The notes beneath the pieces are model-generated. The model was given only the letters and a program-made list of their open reading frames with translations. It was not told where the DNA came from and searched no databases. 64,000 nucleotides of DNA from Candidatus Odinarchaeota archaeon (lineage in GTDB: Archaea; Asgardarchaeota; Odinarchaeia; Odinarchaeales; Odinarchaeaceae). The stretch covers positions 41,493 to 105,492 of the forward strand of contig JAEOUO010000003.1 of assembly GCA_016839265.1 (NCBI GenBank), written 5' to 3'. This document shows positions 62,913 to 64,000 of this stretch, piece after piece. Each line of letters starts with the position of its first letter. The stretch's first letter is position 1. Both the position numbers and the translations under genes were made by a program.

Positions 62913-64000
62913 ATGACGGAGTATGAGGAGAATACAGTAGGCCTTGTTGAAACAAAATACATCACGTTTGAAGAGGGAGTTCAACTTACAAGCGGTGTGA
63001 CTTTAAAACCGATTACAGTAGCTTATGAAACATACGGGGAGTTGAATAAAGATAAAAGCAACGCAATATTAATAGAGTCCACTCTAACCGCTGACGCTCA
63101 TGCAGCGGGAATCAATAAAGAAGGTCAAGTAGGATGGTGGGATATGCTAGTGGGACCTAATAAAGCATTCGACACCTACCAGTACTTTGTAATATGCACA
63201 AATGTGTTAGGAGGCTGCAAAGGAACAACAGGCCCCGCCTCAATTAATCCTAAAACTAAAAAACCATACGGCTTAGATTTCCCAGTGATTACAATCGAAG
63301 ATATGGTGAAAGTTCAGAAAATGCTAATAGATTATTTTGGAATAAAAAAACTTTACGCGGTGGTAGGAGGCTCCATGGGTGGAATGCAAGCCCTCCAATG
63401 GTTAGTAGACTACCCTGAGCATGTTAGAAAAGCAATAGTAATCGCAACCTCCGCTAGAAACTCCGCTATGTGCATCGCATTCAACCAGGTTGGAAGAGTC
63501 GCGATAATGTCTGATCCAAACTGGAATGGAGGAGACTATTACGGTAAGGAGCCTCCTCGAGCAGGGTTAGCTTTAGCCAGAATGATAGGGCATATAACTT
63601 ATTTAAGCGATAGCTCTATGCGTGAAAAATTCGGTAGAAGACTACAGGGAAAAGAAAGCTACGGATATGATTTCAACATAGAATTCCAAGTTGAAAGCTA
63701 CCTGCAATATAAAGGAGCGCATTTCGTTAAAAGATTCGATGCGAACTCATATCTTTATTTAACGAGAGCAATAGACTACTTTGATCTCACAAATAATGGG
63801 AAAAGATCTTTAATCGAAGCCTTCAAAAATGTGAAAAGTAAAGTGTTAGTTATCGGCATAAGCTCAGACTGGTTGTATCCAACCTACCAGCAGAAGGAAA
63901 TAGTTTTAGCGTTATCCGCGAATAACGTGGATGTTACATACCAGGAGTTAGAATCAGAATACGGCCACGACGCTTTCCTAGTTGAGAAAGGTCAAATGAA
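62913..64000 (+). CDS. metX: Homoserine O-acetyltransferase, 3' truncated by the window end
   Basis: 362 residues are visible from ATG 62913; the frame is open at the edge and probably lacks only a few residues. The alpha/beta-hydrolase nucleophile is [14 protein letters not shown]. The early loop reads [12 protein letters not shown] where most MetX have a HALTGDAHAAG-type sequence. The catalytic Asp (SSDWLYP) and His (YGHDAFL) are near the end. It acetylates homoserine for metY just upstream. Confidence 0.92.
   Translation, partial: MTEYEENTVGLVETKYITFEEGVQLTSGVTLKPITVAYETYGELNKDKSNAILIESTLTADAHAAGINKEGQVGWWDMLVGPNKAFDTYQYFVICTNVLGGCKGTTGPASINPKTKKPYGLDFPVITIEDMVKVQKMLIDYFGIKKLYAVVGGSMGGMQALQWLVDYPEHVRKAIVIATSARNSAMCIAFNQVGRVAIMSDPNWNGGDYYGKEPPRAGLALARMIGHITYLSDSSMREKFGRRLQGKESYGYDFNIEFQVESYLQYKGAHFVKRFDANSYLYLTRAIDYFDLTNNGKRSLIEAFKNVKSKVLVIGISSDWLYPTYQQKEIVLALSANNVDVTYQELESEYGHDAFLVEKGQM

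Noticed and set aside
1..64000. CRISPR arrays, complete transposons or integrated virus
   Set aside because: No regularly spaced repeats, transposase or virion genes were seen; the recombinase-like gene lacks its active site and has no flanking attachment repeats that I could find.

Overview
The window reads as a gene-dense piece of an AT-rich archaeal chromosome. Archaeal markers are a tetraether lipid synthase, a geranylgeranyl-reductase-family flavoprotein, a proteasome alpha subunit, an archaeal-type prolyl-tRNA synthetase, coenzyme F420 genes (cofD, cofC), two-protein lipoyl synthase genes and a bulge-helix-bulge (BHB) intron. A small gene at 8641-8979 looks like ribosomal protein eL22, which among archaea is best known from Asgard lineages, so an Asgard-type archaeon is my best guess; this rests mainly on that one gene. 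Many starts are GTG or TTG, usually behind a GGTGG/GAGGT-type ribosome binding site. I found no rRNA, tRNA, CRISPR array or complete insertion sequence.

Layout. 1-3300: end of a PelG-like exporter, a catalytically degenerate tyrosine recombinase with zinc ribbons, and a PelF-like glycosyltransferase. 3361-10850: Nudix hydrolase, tetraether lipid synthase, protein tyrosine phosphatase, an overlapping ATP-grasp/B12-radical SAM pair, eL22, an intron-split CitG-family gene and an SDR dehydrogenase. 10914-20850: HDAC-like deacetylase, LipS1, geranylgeranyl reductase, an ArsC-NhaA fusion, an ABC exporter, a DGC protein, a radical SAM/TIGR04076 pair and a PadR regulator. 20866-29463: a type I restriction-modification island (hsdM, hsdS, hsdR, DUF45 metalloprotease) that carries an RNase HIII-zinc ribbon-PIN fusion between hsdS and hsdR. 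29524-33343: an Mrp/NifX/DUF5320/DUF134 iron-sulfur-type locus whose two operons share a 20-bp palindromic operator. 33467-34310: a decayed UPF0175/PIN toxin-antitoxin module. 34438-44816: DUF6512, M20 peptidase with AmiS/UreI channel, TIGR00266 protein, an intact VapBC pair, a B12-radical SAM protein, lipoate ligase-DUF116, LipS2, a Rieske protein and two unknowns. 44835-54815: an amino acid permease/secreted amidotransferase-like operon, membrane proteins including a rhomboid and a frameshifted gene, an HPr-kinase-like P-loop protein and a NYN protein. 54869-64000: psmA, proS with a B3/4 editing-like neighbour, NikR, a nitroreductase-cofD-cofC run, a RimK-type ligase, and metY-metX (metX runs off the end).

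How genes work together. Lipoate: LipS1, LipS2 and the LplA-DUF116 ligase. Membrane lipids: Tes, a geranylgeranyl reductase and possibly a ring-forming B12-radical SAM enzyme. F420: cofD and cofC with a nitroreductase that could reduce dehydro-F420. Methionine: metX and metY. The strongest new observation is the 25-nt BHB intron at 9094-9118, whose removal exactly restores the CitG-family PKPGN motif. The strongest candidate for an undescribed system is the RNase HIII-zinc ribbon-PIN protein inside the restriction-modification island.
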